In this document: one piece after another, positions 19,181-27,391 of the stretch
How positions within the stretch are numbered: position 1 is the stretch's first letter
Layout: each line of letters begins with the position of its first letter
Assembly (NCBI GenBank): GCA_003149635.1
Contig: QCWI01000001.1
Coordinates: forward strand, 141,959 to 205,958
DNA length: 64,000 nt
From: Fluviicola sp. XM-24bin1
GTDB lineage: Bacteria > Bacteroidota > Bacteroidia > Flavobacteriales_D > Crocinitomicaceae
Direction of reading: 5' to 3'
Made by a program: the position numbers and the translations under genes
Notes under the pieces: model-generated
The model's input: only the letters and a program-made list of their open reading frames with translations
Told to the model about the DNA's origin: nothing
The model's database searches: none

Positions 19181-19527
19181 CTACTTAGGACTAAGATCGT
19201 GTGTCACCGCAATTTCAATCACGGTTAGTAATTCTGAGAATCGGTTATCGTCCATTCCGTCTAAATAGAAATGACCAATATTCGTTCTATTGCCCACGTA
19301 GGTTAGTTTGCCCATACCCGGAATATCTTTCATGTACATAATTCCCAGCAATGGTCGATCCTTCTGAACATCTAGATACGCAACGTTTTTCTTCAGCATG
19401 AATACAGGAAGACCCCATTTCTTGACCAATTGCATTCCGGATGCGCCGCCATCATTTGATCGTGCACCAATCGCAATACTTCGTGATGTTTTGGGTCTTT
19501 TATTTCGAGATAAGCTTCAAAATTCAT
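19181..19527 (-). pseudogene. DUF1801-like protein gene with a one-base frameshift
   Basis: The ATG at 19527 overlaps the end of the upstream 449-codon gene and begins MNFEAYLEIKDPKHHEVL, continuing to AAHPEC. The frame then breaks at about 19430-19433, and the -1 frame continues KKWGLPVFMLKKNVAYLD to the stop at 19181. Restoring one base (TGCAA to TGCCAA) joins the parts as HPECQLVKKWGLPVF, matching the conserved core of DUF1801 (YdhG-like) proteins, and gives 115 residues, a normal length. The function of DUF1801 is poorly defined. It may be a real pseudogene or a sequencing error. Confidence 0.6.
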
Positions 19528-20866
19528 CGGTCGGAATATTGGTTTCAACCAAACGAGCCAGCGGAATATGGAAACGGCAGTAATAGGTATTGGTGCCGAG
19601 AGAATCCAAATGAAAGGTGTACGGTGTTTTATCGTAAGTAAACATTACACTGTTCGCGGTACTCGTATCCGGCTTCTCATAATAAGTGGCTGTGTGTAAG
19701 GAGATGGCAGATTCATCTTCCTGCAATGCGAGTGGGGGAGAGAATAATAAACGATAACGTTTATCGGGTTTCGTAAGAATTCCTTTCACTTTCAATCGAT
19801 CCAGAAAATCGGGGTAACTCTCATTCATTGCAAGGTACAAGGAGAATCCAGGAAGCTTGATCGTTTTGTATTTCACCACTTCGGTAATGTTGAAATTTTC
19901 ATCCAACTCGGATTCAATGTATTTTTCTCGGTAGGTTTGAAGTCCACCCTGGCGGAAAGCCACAGATCCTTCCCAAGCCATGAGGAAATCCTGAACAGGG
20001 AAGCTAATCTTTTGTGCCACCTGTTTCATGATCTGCACAAGCGGATCGTTGGGATGATCTCTCAAGCCACTAGCGTCCAAATGTAAATTTGCGAGCGTCC
20101 GCGTATATTCTTGCTTTGCATATGTCGGACCGCTGTCCAACATTCGAATGGCAATAGAATCGTTTTGATGCACCTGACTAAGCAATGTGATGCTGGTACT
20201 GTCGTTTTGCAATCGCAGATCGACCGCATTAATGCTGTATTTGTCCAGATCCTTGGAGCTCCATTTGGCAACGAGCGCTGTTCCGTCCATTTTCGTTTGA
20301 TTCAAAAATGCGCGCCAATTTGGTGGGATTTCATTGCGTTTGGCGAATAACACATCGTGATACATTCGTTTGAAATCATCGCCACAATAGAACAAGAGCC
20401 AGTCGGATCCATATGCAATGGAAATTTTAGAAGATCGGTTCTGATATACTCTCTGATCGTATATCAGCGTATCGCTCAATTTCACCACGCTTGATAATCG
20501 ACGCACGCCTTTTTCAATCAAGGAACTGTCCTTGACATGAAACATGGCTCCAAAATCTCTCAACTCCCATTCGTTTTCGTTCGCGAAGAAGTACACCGGA
20601 TTCTGGACATCAATTCCGAAGGATTTTGATTGCAACAGGACAAATTCCCGCGTCAGGAATTCACGAAATGGAATTTTGTAATGATAGGTCGTTTGTTCTA
20701 GAGATTCTGTAAGCTCAAGTAAATTGGCCTTACCAATGATATCAGCATCCGGTAAGCGATCGAAAAAACGGGGCACATCTTCCTCATCCGATTCCCAAGG
20801 TCGAAGAACCAGCAAGGCAGCAAAAGCGGCCGCTAAACCAAAGATGATCGCTAATTTTTTACGCAT
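19517..20866 (-). CDS. Membrane-anchored envelope protein of unknown function
   Basis: A 449-residue protein with a single N-terminal membrane anchor (about 4-22) and a large soluble, probably periplasmic, region. I recognise no catalytic motif. Its early part (DADIIGKANLLELTESL, then PVYFFAN, then a segment ending FHVKDSSLIEKGV) follows the same order as the neighbouring DUF4836 protein, which suggests a distant relative. It begins two bases after that gene stops and its end overlaps the DUF1801 start, so it is part of the 23480-19181 operon. A role in envelope maintenance is only inferred. Confidence 0.75.
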   Translation of the reverse strand: MRKKLAIIFGLAAAFAALLVLRPWESDEEDVPRFFDRLPDADIIGKANLLELTESLEQTTYHYKIPFREFLTREFVLLQSKSFGIDVQNPVYFFANENEWELRDFGAMFHVKDSSLIEKGVRRLSSVVKLSDTLIYDQRVYQNRSSKISIAYGSDWLLFYCGDDFKRMYHDVLFAKRNEIPPNWRAFLNQTKMDGTALVAKWSSKDLDKYSINAVDLRLQNDSTSITLLSQVHQNDSIAIRMLDSGPTYAKQEYTRTLANLHLDASGLRDHPNDPLVQIMKQVAQKISFPVQDFLMAWEGSVAFRQGGLQTYREKYIESELDENFNITEVVKYKTIKLPGFSLYLAMNESYPDFLDRLKVKGILTKPDKRYRLLFSPPLALQEDESAISLHTATYYEKPDTSTANSVMFTYDKTPYTFHLDSLGTNTYYCRFHIPLARLVETNIPTDEF

Positions 20867-20868
20867 TC

Positions 20869-22737
20869 TTAATTAGAGATAACGTAAAGGCTGTTGATTA
20901 AGTCTAAAATGTACTTTCCGGAATCCTCTTCTGATTCAAATGTGTAAGTCAAAGCGTAATCCGATTTGGTTCCTGAAGATTTTGCCGATGTAAGTTCTAC
21001 GGTTCCTGATTTTCCTCGGAAAACGTCTAACATTTCGTTTTCACGATGATTGAACATTTCTTTCGGCAATTCGTCAATAGCACGGTTCATATCTGCGTAA
21101 GCGTAAACACTTCCTCCTTTTCGCGCCGCTTTCATACGCTTTTTCGGAATGGCATTCGATCCAAAACCGTTGGAATGTTCTTTTGCTAGGTTTTCGTCAT
21201 TCGTAAGAATGAAGACGCCATTTTTATTGATGATGTACATGGAAACGCTACCTAACATTCCATTGGTGATTTCCCAATAGTTCTCATGTTCTATTAAATA
21301 GGACGCGTTTTCATGATTGTAACGAGCCAATGAGCGCTGAGAGTGACGCATAATGCGATTGATCAAATCATGATTGTCCGTCGCAAATCCCATGGTGAAT
21401 ACAGGCATGTCCTCCTCAGCATCTTCCTCACGTTCGATGTATTCGAAGGTTTCTTCATCGTAATCGAAGACAATCACCTTCGTTTTTACTTTCTGAATTC
21501 CTTTGTAGGACATAAATGCTGAACCTTTGAAGGTTTCGAACAAAGTTTCTTTATCTAAGAAAGCGTAGAGAATGTCAAAAGTGATGGACATGGCTACCAT
21601 ATCCTCACGATCGGATTGCGTTACGATGGACATTCCGGTATCGTAGATTAAATCATACGCATTTTCATAATCGGCCTGAAATGAAGCGTAAGCGATATCA
21701 TCTTCATTAATGTAAGGAAGGAAACTCTTGTCGAATTTAGCCGACCCAAGTTTTTCGTAGATAGAACCCAATTCCTCGCCATATTGCGCTTTCAAGTCTA
21801 ATTTGATGGTATTGTCATCGATATAGAAATTTCCAGAAAGGATATTCCCGTTGTACAAATCCTTCATTCGCTTGTACACTTCGGGGTTTCTTCGCTGCAT
21901 CCAATCGAATTCATTTGAATTGACAAAGTTTTGGGTGTTATTGACGAAATACGAACCTTCGGAATTTGAATTCAATTGATTGGCAAATTCTGCATTCGCC
22001 TTTTTCAGGTTTCTTTTCTCAACAAGCAATTTCTGAGCGAAGACTTCAAGATAGATTTCATTCATTGCCACCTCAACAGAGTCTAGCAATTCGTAATACG
22101 TTTTTCCGGTTACCAGATTTTCTTCAATTTCTTCTGGTGGAGGAATCGCAATCACTTCTTCTTCAGATTCTATTTCGTTCCACTCTTCATAGTACTCTCC
22201 TTCGTATTCATCATCGTAGTACTCCCAACGGTATCCGCCGCCACGACTGTACCAAATAGAGTCCGTGATTTCGCTCACGAGGTCGAAATCTGTCCAAATA
22301 CGAAAGAAAATGGCGTTCTCGCCTTGAATCGCCAATCGATTGAAATAGGAAGCATACATCTCTACGCCAGAGAAGTTACTCGCGATGCTTTCGAAATCGT
22401 CAAAAATGGTGAACATGCGTTCTTTGTCTTTGATTCCGAAGGACATTCCCGTTACGAAATAATCTCCCGTTCCTCCCTGAAATACGTTCATCTTCTGATC
22501 GAAATCAAAACCGGAATCTTTCAAGCTCCAACCAGCCGTAGATCCGTCCGTAATTTCATGGTGTAACTCTTCCATGAAACGGTATTGAGCCAATTCATCC
22601 AATGAGATTTTTTGTAATAAATTGATGTTATTGATGCTGAGCACAGAGATAGCCTCCTCGGGAACCAAATCTTCGGATCTTTGCGCAAATCCGCTAATAG
22701 AAGCGAAAAATAGAGTGATTAGCGTAACGTATTTCAT
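20869..22737 (-). CDS. DUF4836 family protein, secreted
   Basis: A 622-residue protein with a signal peptide (MKYVTLITLFFASISGFAQ) cleaved before residue 20. After it, VPEEAISVLSINNINLLQK is the opening pattern of the DUF4836 family, Bacteroidota envelope proteins of unknown role. An acidic, Tyr-rich insert follows at roughly residues 165-195. The ATG at 22737 is preferred to one 20 codons upstream because it begins the signal peptide directly. There is no lipobox, so it is likely periplasmic. It lies between a lipoprotein gene and a membrane-anchored relative in one operon. Confidence 0.72.
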   Translation of the reverse strand: MKYVTLITLFFASISGFAQRSEDLVPEEAISVLSINNINLLQKISLDELAQYRFMEELHHEITDGSTAGWSLKDSGFDFDQKMNVFQGGTGDYFVTGMSFGIKDKERMFTIFDDFESIASNFSGVEMYASYFNRLAIQGENAIFFRIWTDFDLVSEITDSIWYSRGGGYRWEYYDDEYEGEYYEEWNEIESEEEVIAIPPPEEIEENLVTGKTYYELLDSVEVAMNEIYLEVFAQKLLVEKRNLKKANAEFANQLNSNSEGSYFVNNTQNFVNSNEFDWMQRRNPEVYKRMKDLYNGNILSGNFYIDDNTIKLDLKAQYGEELGSIYEKLGSAKFDKSFLPYINEDDIAYASFQADYENAYDLIYDTGMSIVTQSDREDMVAMSITFDILYAFLDKETLFETFKGSAFMSYKGIQKVKTKVIVFDYDEETFEYIEREEDAEEDMPVFTMGFATDNHDLINRIMRHSQRSLARYNHENASYLIEHENYWEITNGMLGSVSMYIINKNGVFILTNDENLAKEHSNGFGSNAIPKKRMKAARKGGSVYAYADMNRAIDELPKEMFNHRENEMLDVFRGKSGTVELTSAKSSGTKSDYALTYTFESEEDSGKYILDLINSLYVISN

Positions 22738-22793
22738 GACTGTGTGTGGCCTCTTTTTGAGGCCTAAATAATGTGCCTCAAAAGTACGAAATA

Positions 22794-23480
22794 TCAAGGC
22801 CTGTCAGGCGCACCAATCAAATAAATAACATTATCTAACAAATGCGGATTCTGCGTGAGCGAGTACGGGTCTGTACGAACCATGACGGCCTTTCTATTGG
22901 CAGACAGCTTCGCGTTTTCGTTATCGTAATGATCTACTTCCGACTCGAAGCGCGTGATTGAAGTGTAAGTTCCGTTCTTTAGTAGATTGCGATCTGACTC
23001 CTTGATTTCTTTGGATTTCTTGATCGTAACATCTGGAACAGATCGTTGCAATGTACTATCGCTGAACGAGAGCCAGTTATAATCCAATTCTGGAATCGGT
23101 TGATTTTTATTCTGATCGATAATTACCGCTTTCATCGCTGTTTGCAACTCTTCCAATGATTGAAAGTCGCAATTCAGTTTGAAGGTGAAGTTGCTGTAGT
23201 CTGCTTCAATCGTTGCATTTTCGATTCCTTCTTGTTCATTGAGTAGATCTTCAATACGACTTACTTTCGCTTTAATTTCAGGAACGGTCGGTACCTTTTT
23301 ACCGTCCAGACTGTCCAAGGCGAGAATGGAATTGATCTTCACTTTGCTTGAGCTCAAATTGAGGTTGTAACGCAGGCTCCCGCTACCATCAAGATTCAAG
23401 GTCAAATCATCAATGATTTCAACGCAACTTGTTAGTAGCGTGATAACGGACACGAACAGAAGAAGTAAGCCTTTGCGCAT
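22794..23480 (-). CDS. Lipoprotein of unknown function
   Basis: A 228-residue protein with a lipoprotein signal: a hydrophobic stretch then LLTSC with the lipid-carrying Cys19. The mature start, CVEIIDDLTLNLDGSGSL, has the pattern of lipoproteins with a short acidic beta hairpin (LppM-like), but this is weak. It is the first gene of a minus-strand operon with the DUF4836 protein and its relative. A perfect -7 element lies only five bases before the start codon, so the transcript may be almost leaderless. Confidence 0.7.
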   Translation of the reverse strand: MRKGLLLLFVSVITLLTSCVEIIDDLTLNLDGSGSLRYNLNLSSSKVKINSILALDSLDGKKVPTVPEIKAKVSRIEDLLNEQEGIENATIEADYSNFTFKLNCDFQSLEELQTAMKAVIIDQNKNQPIPELDYNWLSFSDSTLQRSVPDVTIKKSKEIKESDRNLLKNGTYTSITRFESEVDHYDNENAKLSANRKAVMVRTDPYSLTQNPHLLDNVIYLIGAPDRP

Positions 23481-23521
23481 GGTACAAATTTATAGAATTC
23501 CGATGTACCCAAAATTGTACC
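23481..23521. promoter_or_regulatory. Inverted repeat between divergent genes
   Basis: GGTACAA (23481-23487) and TTGTACC (23515-23521) form perfect 7-bp arms around 27 bp, with a third GTACC copy near 23505. It covers the promoter of the lipoprotein operon. A regulator site is possible; no regulator gene is adjacent. Confidence 0.35.
23485..23492 (-). promoter_or_regulatory. Putative -7 element of the lipoprotein/DUF4836 operon
   Basis: The minus strand reads TAAATTTG, a perfect TAnnTTTG, ending five bases from the start codon at 23480. The expected transcription start would fall at or next to the A of ATG. Confidence 0.5.
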
Positions 23522-23542
23522 AAAAATTTCTTCGAAATCCCG

Positions 23543-23550
23543 TATATTTG
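23543..23550 (+). promoter_or_regulatory. Putative -7 element for the RidA-family gene
   Basis: TATATTTG matches TAnnTTTG and lies 14 bases before the ATG at 23565, giving a short leader. Confidence 0.5.
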
Positions 23551-23564
23551 CCGAAAATTCGCTT

Positions 23565-23999
23565 ATGTCTGAAACATCTCGTATTTCCACGGATAACGCA
23601 CCAAAGCCTGTTGGTTCATACCCGCATGCACGTCGTGTTGGAGAATTACTTTTTTTATCAGGAGTTGGCCCTCGTGTTGCTGGTTCTGATTCGACGGATT
23701 CTGCCGTCCCGGGATTGAAGTTGGACAAAAACGGAAATTTTCTGGAGTTTGATTTTGAAGCACAGTGTCGTAGCGTTTTCGATAACGTCTGCGCTATCCT
23801 TGAAGCATCTGGTTCCAGCTGGGATGAATTGGTGGACGTGACCGTCTTTTTGGTAAACATGAAGCGCGATTTTCATACATACAATCGCATTTATGCTGAA
23901 TACTTCAAAGACAATCAACCATGTCGCACAACGGTAGAGATTAACTCTCTTCCTACACCAATCGCCATTGAATTAAAATGTATTGCAACCATTAAGTAA
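23565..23999 (+). CDS. RidA family deaminase, 2-aminomuconate deaminase-like
   Basis: A 144-residue RidA/YjgF-fold protein. Such proteins are trimers that hydrolyse reactive enamines and imines, releasing ammonia. The segments LFLSGVGPR, FEAQCRSVFDNVCAILE, VDVTVFLVNMKRDF and CRTTVEINSLP follow the order of the family, and the Arg in CRTTVE is the expected substrate-binding residue. The GVGPR opening and AQ-VF pattern are closer to bacterial 2-aminomuconate deaminases than to RidA itself, though no kynurenine-pathway neighbours are present to confirm the substrate. The next gene starts two bases after the stop. Confidence 0.85.
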   Translation: MSETSRISTDNAPKPVGSYPHARRVGELLFLSGVGPRVAGSDSTDSAVPGLKLDKNGNFLEFDFEAQCRSVFDNVCAILEASGSSWDELVDVTVFLVNMKRDFHTYNRIYAEYFKDNQPCRTTVEINSLPTPIAIELKCIATIK

Positions 24000-24001
24000 T
24001 T

Positions 24002-24580
24002 ATGATTGGATTTATTATTCGCTGCGCACTAGCAGCTGGGACACTCATTGCAACGTACCTTCTTTTTGCTGAAGGATATTGGGGATGGGGAATCACGATG
24101 ATCCTCCCGATTTTCATCATTGGATTCTCATTCTTCCGAAACGAAAACATGATTCTAGCATTGAATCAAATGCGTTTGGGAAATACAGATAAAGCAAAGA
24201 AGTACATCAATCGAATTTCTGCACCACAATTTTTACCGAAAAAGCAACATGCTTACGTATTGTTCCTTCAAGCAGTATTGAACACACAAGAACTTGGATT
24301 TGCGAAGTCGGAGCAGTTGCTTCGTAAGGCAATTGACATGGGATTGCGAACTTCTCAGGATAACGCCGTAGCACGTATGCACCTTGCAGGGATTTGCGTT
24401 CAAACGGGACGTAGAAAAGAAGCACAGACGTTATTAGCGGAGGCTAAGAAGATGGACAAATCTGGAATGATGAAAGAACAAATCAACCAGATGCAAGCGC
24501 AATTGCGTGTAGCCCCATCTAAGAATCAAATGCGCATGGCTCAGATGATGGGTGGTCGCAAGAAGATGCCACGTCGATAG
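24002..24580 (+). CDS. Membrane protein with TPR-like helical repeats
   Basis: A 192-residue protein. Two hydrophobic helices at about 4-21 and 28-44 anchor it in the inner membrane. The rest is helical with TPR-like units (AKSEQLLRKAIDMGLRTSQD, then AVARMHLAGICVQTGRRKEA) and a basic, Met/Gln-rich tail ending KKMPRR. TPRs usually mediate protein-protein contacts, but no partner is evident. It is probably co-transcribed with the RidA-family gene. Confidence 0.7.
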   Translation: MIGFIIRCALAAGTLIATYLLFAEGYWGWGITMILPIFIIGFSFFRNENMILALNQMRLGNTDKAKKYINRISAPQFLPKKQHAYVLFLQAVLNTQELGFAKSEQLLRKAIDMGLRTSQDNAVARMHLAGICVQTGRRKEAQTLLAEAKKMDKSGMMKEQINQMQAQLRVAPSKNQMRMAQMMGGRKKMPRR

Positions 24581-24590
24581 GAAGAGACCC

Positions 24591-24654
24591 GAACATTGAG
24601 GTTCTCGAAATGGAAGGGTAACAAATTACTCCATCTCGGCTCCGCTTAATGTTC
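24591..24654. repeat. Imperfect inverted repeat in an intergenic gap
   Basis: GAACATT (24591-24597) and AATGTTC (24648-24654) pair, with TGGA near 24611 and TCCA near 24630 inside. There is no T tract, so it is not a clear terminator; it could shape the leader of the methyltransferase gene. Confidence 0.4.
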
Positions 24655-24667
24655 GTAATGAACCAAC

Positions 24668-25516
24668 ATGAGCGACACTCCAAAAATTTTCACTGAAGGC
24701 TGGCAAGATTACGAGTTAATCGATGCGGGCGGCGGTAAGAAGCTAGAGCGTTGGGGTAAAATCATTACGATTCGTCCAGAGGTTCAGGCATATTTTCGAT
24801 CAGGAAAACCGTTTGAAGAATGGCGCCAACTAGCTCATTGGGAATTCCTTCAAAAAGGAGCGCAGTCAGGGCAATGGAAGCAGCTAAAAAAAGCACCTGA
24901 AACTTGGACGATTAAGTATGAGTCACTGACTTTCGAGTTGCAATTGACCAAATTCAAGCACCTCGGTTTGTTCCCAGAACAACGCACCAACTGGGATTTC
25001 ATCAAAGAGCGTTTAGATGATGAAGGACGTTTCCTGAATCTATTTGCGTACACAGGTGCCGCTTCTTTGATGGCTCGAAATACGGGCGCTGAGACTTTAC
25101 ACGTAGATTCTGTTAAGCAATTGATTTCATGGGCGCGTTCGAATATGGAGCATTCGCGTTTGATGAATATCAAATGGGTGCACGAAGACGCTTTGAAGTT
25201 TGCAACGCGTGAGGTAAAACGCGAGAATCAGTATCAGGGGATTATAATGGATCCTCCAGCCTGGGGAATTGGCGCCAAAAAGGAGAAATGGAAGCTTGAG
25301 GATAAACTAGACGATTTACTTGGAAATGCCAGTCAGCTTCTAGCACCGGATGCCTTTTTGATCATGAATACCTACAGTCCTCAAGTTTCAACCGACCTCC
25401 TAAAAGAAATGAGCGCCCTATACTTTGAGGATAGAGCGCATCAAATATCAGAGTTGTGGATGCAAACCACAACGGGTAAAAAGATGTATTTCGGTAATAT
25501 GCTGCGAGTGGGTTAA
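24668..25516 (+). CDS. Class I SAM-dependent methyltransferase, rRNA-type
   Basis: A 282-residue methyltransferase of the PF10672 group, which includes the 23S rRNA cytosine-5 methyltransferase RlmI. The SAM-binding loop is LNLFAYTGAASL (123-134), an acidic residue at HVDS (145-148) fits ribose binding, and the catalytic-site motif is DPPAWG (195-200). It lacks an N-terminal PUA domain, so it is shorter than RlmI and its target is uncertain. Its stop overlaps the convergent DUF2853 gene by four bases. Confidence 0.85.
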   Translation: MSDTPKIFTEGWQDYELIDAGGGKKLERWGKIITIRPEVQAYFRSGKPFEEWRQLAHWEFLQKGAQSGQWKQLKKAPETWTIKYESLTFELQLTKFKHLGLFPEQRTNWDFIKERLDDEGRFLNLFAYTGAASLMARNTGAETLHVDSVKQLISWARSNMEHSRLMNIKWVHEDALKFATREVKRENQYQGIIMDPPAWGIGAKKEKWKLEDKLDDLLGNASQLLAPDAFLIMNTYSPQVSTDLLKEMSALYFEDRAHQISELWMQTTTGKKMYFGNMLRVG

Positions 25517-25857
25517 TCCAACGCTGTGTGTTCTACCTCAAGAATTGCCATGAGCATGTAATAGAAAGTAATACGCGTCTTGTGACGGTTATCGCTTCCC
25601 ATTAAATCACATACTTTATCAATGGCGCTATCCAAACGTGGATCTGAAGCATCTAGGCCAAGCTTCCCAACCAAGAATTCTTTTTTGATGTATTGTGTTT
25701 CGTTGGCGTCAGAACACGCAACCAATGCCGCGTCTGCATTGTGGATTGATGGGCCTAAAAATTTGATAATTGCGTCTACCTTTTCGCGGTAGTAGTGCAA
25801 TCCCATAATTTCCATATCAATTGCGACCTTCTCGTAAAATTTGTCGTTAATTTCCAT
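25513..25857 (-). CDS. DUF2853 family protein
   Basis: A 114-residue cytoplasmic protein matching DUF2853: the segments ALVACSDANETQYIKKEFL, KLGLDASDPRLDSAIDKV and RITFYYMLMAIL occur in the family order. The function is unknown. Its first 82 bases overlap the tail of the upstream frame at 25776-26414, an overlap that disappears if a frameshift in that gene is repaired. Confidence 0.85.
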   Translation of the reverse strand: MEINDKFYEKVAIDMEIMGLHYYREKVDAIIKFLGPSIHNADAALVACSDANETQYIKKEFLVGKLGLDASDPRLDSAIDKVCDLMGSDNRHKTRITFYYMLMAILEVEHTALD

Positions 25858-26414
25858 TTCAGTGATTTTATTGTTCCAGAAAAATAAGCATTATTCTTCT
25901 TCGATGTAAAATAGCCTTGAAGACCTTGCCGTTTCTTTAGCGGGAGGTAATACCTGACAAATAATTGATGTCGATTCAAGTGCTGAATGTTCTGTCTTCC
26001 AAGGATGAAATCAAACCCATAACTGAAGCGAAAATAGTTGTGAGAAAGTCCCACCGTAGGCCGCAAAGTTTGATTGAATTTCCCTTCTTGGAAATATGAT
26101 ACCGTTCCAAAGCCAAGGTTCAATGGGAAAAGTGGAAGTGTACGCCATGCATCCAATTTGACACCGTAGATATTGTTTCCACTATTAAATTCTAAGCTCA
26201 GTCCGGCGCCTTTGAAGTCCAAGTTTTCCCATTCATCCAATTCCGCAACTCCGATTCCAACTTCTCCGAAGGTTTCTCCTCCTTGATACAAACCACCAAA
26301 AACACCAATGCTTTGTACATAGTTACCAAACTTAACAGGCGGTGTTCCCATTTTGCTTTGAGAAAAAGTCAAAATACAAGAGAATACGAACGGTATGAGA
26401 ATCAGATGTTTCAA
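25776..26414 (-). CDS. Putative outer-membrane beta-barrel protein, probable frameshift near its end
   Basis: As read, 212 residues with a signal peptide (about 1-19, ending LTFSQ) and alternating polar/aromatic strands such as FRFSYGFDFILG, typical of small outer-membrane barrels. No specific family is recognised. The last part looks wrong: after RYYLPLKKR the frame runs 82 bases into the DUF2853 gene. Adding one base in the CCC run near 25941-25945 gives RYYLPAKETARSSRLFYIEEE and a stop at 25891, which removes the overlap. The true 3' end is therefore probably 25891. The protein at 58794 is of a similar type. Confidence 0.6.
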   Translation of the reverse strand: MKHLILIPFVFSCILTFSQSKMGTPPVKFGNYVQSIGVFGGLYQGGETFGEVGIGVAELDEWENLDFKGAGLSLEFNSGNNIYGVKLDAWRTLPLFPLNLGFGTVSYFQEGKFNQTLRPTVGLSHNYFRFSYGFDFILGRQNIQHLNRHQLFVRYYLPLKKRQGLQGYFTSKKNNAYFSGTIKSLKWKLTTNFTRRSQLIWKLWDCTTTAKR

Positions 26415-26415
26415 A

Positions 26416-26442
26416 ATTGCTTATCTCACGAAAAGATAGCAA
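26416..26442. other. Hairpin upstream of the outer-membrane protein gene
   Basis: ATTGCTTATCT (26416-26426) pairs with AGATAGCAAT (26433-26442) with a one-base bulge. It lies in the 41-bp gap between the dehydrogenase stop and the next start, and it overlaps a TATCTTTT -7-like element on the minus strand, so it may act as an operator or a weak terminator. Confidence 0.4.
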
Positions 26443-26455
26443 TATCCATCCAGAT

Positions 26456-27391
26456 TTAGAAATGATTCAGAATCTTATCAGCGAGCACATTACTGAGTTT
26501 GAAGTAGCTTTCGTGCGTCCATCCACCGACGTGAGGAGACAACAGCACTTTGTTGCTTTCGAGTAAGTACTTAAATGAAGGATCCAGATCCTGTTCAAAG
26601 AAGGATTCGAAGCTGGCCTTTTCGTATTCCAGTACGTCCAAACACGCTCCTAAAATGGAACCGTTTTGCAATCCGTTCACGAGTGCTCTAGTTTCGATGA
26701 TCTTTCCGCGAGCTAGATTGATGACGTAAATGGATTTCTCGAATTGTTTGAAATAAGCTTCGTTGGCAAGGAAAAGAGTTTCTTCATTCTGAGGAATGTG
26801 AAAGCTCAAAACATCTGCCTCTTTGAAGATCTGATCCATATCAGCCTCAGTAACGTGTTCATCGCCGAAACCGTATTTGTATTTGTCGTATGCTAGCACA
26901 TTGACATCAAATCCGCGCAATTTCCTGGCAAAAGCACTACCGTTGTTACCATAACCAATGATCCCAACGGTTTTTCCATCCAATTCGAATCCACGATTTC
27001 CTTCCCGATCCCACTTGCCATTTCGAACCTCGGCATGGGCAAGGTGCAAACGATTCAACAAGGACAAAAGCATTCCCAGTGCGTGTTCACCCACCGCATT
27101 TCTGTTCCCTTCCGGCGCGTTTAATAAAACGATGCCTCGTTGTTCACAATATTCGATATCGATGTTTTCCATTCCCGCACCAGATCGTGCGATGAATTTC
27201 AAATTCGGTGCGTTATCCAGCAGTTTCGCATTCATCGGAAATCGCGATCGAACCACAATTCCCTCCGCAAGTTTTAGCGTTGACGAAAGTTCTTCTATGC
27301 TTTGATCAGTGGCGTCCAGACAGGAATGTCCTGCTTCCTCCAAACGATTTTGAAGCACGTCATGAACCGTATCGATAAAAACAACTTGCAT
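26456..27391 (-). CDS. D-2-hydroxyacid dehydrogenase (phosphoglycerate dehydrogenase-like)
   Basis: A 311-residue NAD-dependent dehydrogenase. The Rossmann motif is GIIGYGNNGSAFARKL (about 144-159), preceded by the family pattern NAVGEHALGMLLSLL. Catalytic residues fit: Arg in NLARGKII, a Glu in DVLEYE and His in SPHVGGWT. It lacks the regulatory ACT domain of long SerA proteins. Serine synthesis from 3-phosphoglycerate is the likely role, but other 2-hydroxyacid substrates cannot be excluded. Its ATG overlaps the mgtE stop (TAATG), indicating coupling. Confidence 0.85.
   Translation of the reverse strand: MQVVFIDTVHDVLQNRLEEAGHSCLDATDQSIEELSSTLKLAEGIVVRSRFPMNAKLLDNAPNLKFIARSGAGMENIDIEYCEQRGIVLLNAPEGNRNAVGEHALGMLLSLLNRLHLAHAEVRNGKWDREGNRGFELDGKTVGIIGYGNNGSAFARKLRGFDVNVLAYDKYKYGFGDEHVTEADMDQIFKEADVLSFHIPQNEETLFLANEAYFKQFEKSIYVINLARGKIIETRALVNGLQNGSILGACLDVLEYEKASFESFFEQDLDPSFKYLLESNKVLLSPHVGGWTHESYFKLSNVLADKILNHF

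Noticed and set aside
22738-22797. Twenty-codon extension of the DUF4836 protein
   Set aside because: The signal peptide begins at 22737, and the extension would overlap the upstream gene stop.
24591-24654. Inverted repeat as a transcription terminator
   Set aside because: The stem is imperfect with a long interior and no T tract follows on either strand.
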